A stretch of 6,564 bases of DNA, from assembly GCA_021798655.1 (NCBI GenBank), contig JAJZFE010000210.1:1-6564 (forward strand), written 5' to 3'. The notes beneath the pieces were generated by a model. That model was not told the DNA's origin. It did not search any database and saw only the letters and a list, made by a program, of their open reading frames with translations. Positions within the stretch are counted from its first letter, which is position 1. Every line of letters starts with the position of its first letter. Positions 5,086 to 6,564 of the stretch are shown piece by piece. Position numbers and translations under genes: made by a program. Origin of the DNA: Acidobacteriota bacterium (GTDB taxonomy: Bacteria; Acidobacteriota; Terriglobia; Terriglobales; Acidobacteriaceae).

Positions 5086-6564
5086 ATGTCTTCGCCGACA
5101 CCCCGTCTACTCGCCGCCATTCTCTGCCTCAGCCTCAGCTCCGTCGCACTCTCCCAGGCCGTTCCGCCGGAGCACGCCAACGACGCTCGCAGCAACGCTC
5201 GCATCGATGCGCTGCTGAACAAGATGACCCTCGAAGAGAAGGTCAATCTCATCCGCGGCGGCGTGGAGGACCCCAGCGTCTACCAGGGCCAGGCCGGCTA
5301 CCTGCCCGGCGTGCCGCGGCTGCATGTGCCCTCGCTGCGCATGGCCGATGGCCCTCCGGGGCTGCTGACCCGCGTGCCCGCGCAGGCCGAGACCGCCACC
5401 ATGGGCGTCGCCGCCACCTTCTCCCGCAAGGACGCCGAGGCCAACGGCGTCGTCATCGGCCGCGAGGCCCGCTCCCTCGGCATCGACGTCGTCCTCCAGC
5501 CCTTCATCAACATCGACCGCGACATCACCTTCGCCCGCGGCTACAACACCTTCGGCGAGGACCCCTACCTCTCCGGCGCGATGGGCGCTGCCGAGATTCG
5601 CGGCGCGCAGGCCCAGGACGTCATGGCCATGGCCAAGCACTACGTCGGCTACGACAGCGACTCCTACAGCACCTACATCGATCCCCAGACCCTGCACGAG
5701 GTCTACGTCGCGCCGTTCGACGACGCCATCCACGCCGGCGTGTCCAGCGTCATGTGCTCCTACAACCGCATCAACGGCGACTTCGCCTGCGGCAACAACG
5801 ACACGCTCAACACCATCCTCAAAGGCGAACTCGGCTTCAAGGGCTTCGTCACCTCGGACTGGGGCGGCGTCCACAGCGCCCTCTTCATCAACCGCGGCCT
5901 CGATATGGAGATGCCCGGAATGCCCTCGCCCGACAGCCCCTTCGCGGCCTTCATGAGCACCTTCTACCGCACTGTACCCGCTCCCAAAAACGGCTCCAAA
6001 CCCATGGATGACAAGACGCTCGCCGGCATGTTGGGCGGCACCATCCCCGAGGAGCCCAACGTCGCCCGCATGGACTTCAACGCCTTTCCCCGCGACAACG
6101 ACCACACCACGCTCGGCGACGCGCTCAAGAACGGCACCGTCACTGAGGCCACCATCACCGCCGCCGCCCGCCGCGTGCTCTATGAGATGGACCGCTTCGG
6201 CTACCTCGACGGCAAGCAGAAACACACCGTCACTCCGCAGGACATCGTCGCCAACGCCGCCGTCATCCGCAAGACGGCCTCCGACGCTGCTGTGCTGCTG
6301 AAGAACGAAGACGCCATCCTGCCGCTCAAGCCCGCGGACCTCGCCTCGCTCGCACTCATCGGTCCCACGGCCGGCCAGGTGGACGCCATCGGCACCTTCG
6401 GCGAGCGCTCCGGCGGCCTCACCCAGCGCCAGATCGGTCCGCTCGAAGCCCTCCGCAAGCTCGCCCCCGCCGCGAAGATCGCCTTCGCCGTCGACGACGA
6501 CATGACCGGCACGCCCATCCCCGCCGCGCTGCTCACCCACGACGGCCAGCCCGGCCTCGCCCGC
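5086..6564 (+). CDS. Secreted glycoside hydrolase family 3, beta-glucosidase type (3' end off window)
   Basis: The gene is partial: 493 residues are read to the right edge with no stop. Residues 1-25 form a Sec signal peptide (one Arg, hydrophobic LLAAILCLSLSSVAL, predicted cleavage after ALSQA), so the enzyme is exported to the periplasm or beyond. The GH3 N-terminal barrel follows: KMTLEEKV (46-53), MADGPPG (86-92), FINIDRD (140-146), FGEDPYLSG (156-164), MAKHYVGYDSD (182-192) with the substrate-binding Lys-His pair, VMCSYNRING (222-231) and VTSDWGGVHSA (255-265), whose Asp258 is the expected nucleophile. DAAVLLKNEDAILPL (400-414) marks entry into the C-terminal alpha/beta sandwich domain. 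The last residues, TPIPAALLTHDGQPGL, look like the approach to an inserted PA14-type domain, as in longer GH3 enzymes. The acid/base residue lies beyond the window. It hydrolyses terminal beta-linked sugars from oligosaccharides; exact specificity is not readable. No partner transport or sugar-use gene is visible inside the window. Confidence 0.93.
   Translation, partial: MSSPTPRLLAAILCLSLSSVALSQAVPPEHANDARSNARIDALLNKMTLEEKVNLIRGGVEDPSVYQGQAGYLPGVPRLHVPSLRMADGPPGLLTRVPAQAETATMGVAATFSRKDAEANGVVIGREARSLGIDVVLQPFINIDRDITFARGYNTFGEDPYLSGAMGAAEIRGAQAQDVMAMAKHYVGYDSDSYSTYIDPQTLHEVYVAPFDDAIHAGVSSVMCSYNRINGDFACGNNDTLNTILKGELGFKGFVTSDWGGVHSALFINRGLDMEMPGMPSPDSPFAAFMSTFYRTVPAPKNGSKPMDDKTLAGMLGGTIPEEPNVARMDFNAFPRDNDHTTLGDALKNGTVTEATITAAARRVLYEMDRFGYLDGKQKHTVTPQDIVANAAVIRKTASDAAVLLKNEDAILPLKPADLASLALIGPTAGQVDAIGTFGERSGGLTQRQIGPLEALRKLAPAAKIAFAVDDDMTGTPIPAALLTHDGQPGLAR

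Noticed and set aside
5107..6540. Leftward open frame (477 codons) opposite the GH3 gene
   Set aside because: Its Gly/Val/Glu/Asp-rich, motif-free product is the usual antisense shadow of a G+C-rich gene.

Overview
The window looks like chromosome of a high-G+C member of the Acidobacteriota, probably class Terriglobia (Acidobacteriaceae; Terriglobus, Granulicella or Edaphobacter-like). This is inferred from the protein style: an HslU that opens MAIFLPGTAE before the usual MTPRQIV core, an HslV with a long N-terminal extension, a GT-C type membrane glycosyltransferase, and a secreted family 3 glycoside hydrolase. I could not run a database search, so the assignment rests on recognition only. 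No RNA gene, CRISPR array, insertion sequence or prophage is visible.

Layout. Positions 1 to about 4390 are a leftward (minus-strand) gene cluster that begins at a promoter near 4431. In transcription order it holds hslV (proteolytic subunit of the HslVU protease), a 74-residue unknown protein, a nucleotidyltransferase of the MNT/AbiEii type, hslU (the ATPase unfoldase), and a multi-membrane-span glycosyltransferase-like protein that runs off the left edge. The gaps are 19 bases, an overlap of about 53 bases, a one-base TAATG overlap and 17 bases, so the five genes look like one operon. Positions 4388-4530 are a divergent intergenic region. To its right lie two rightward genes: a small single-span membrane protein of the DUF3592 kind (4531-4965) and, after a 120-base leader with a plausible promoter and two pairs of short direct repeats, a signal-peptide-bearing GH3 beta-glucosidase-type enzyme that runs off the right edge at 6564.

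How the parts relate. HslV and HslU form one protease and are normally adjacent. Here they are split by a two-gene module of lower G+C (about 56% over six hand-counted lines, against about 65% in hslU and hslV). That module resembles a nucleotidyltransferase pair of the toxin-antitoxin or accessory kind. It is joined to hslU by a TAATG junction, so hslU translation may now depend on it. This is the most unusual feature of the window. Secondary points are the 26-residue leader in front of the predicted HslV catalytic threonine and an HslU I-domain insertion containing an imperfect internal duplication. The beta-glucosidase is a separate carbohydrate-use gene with no clear link to the protease operon.
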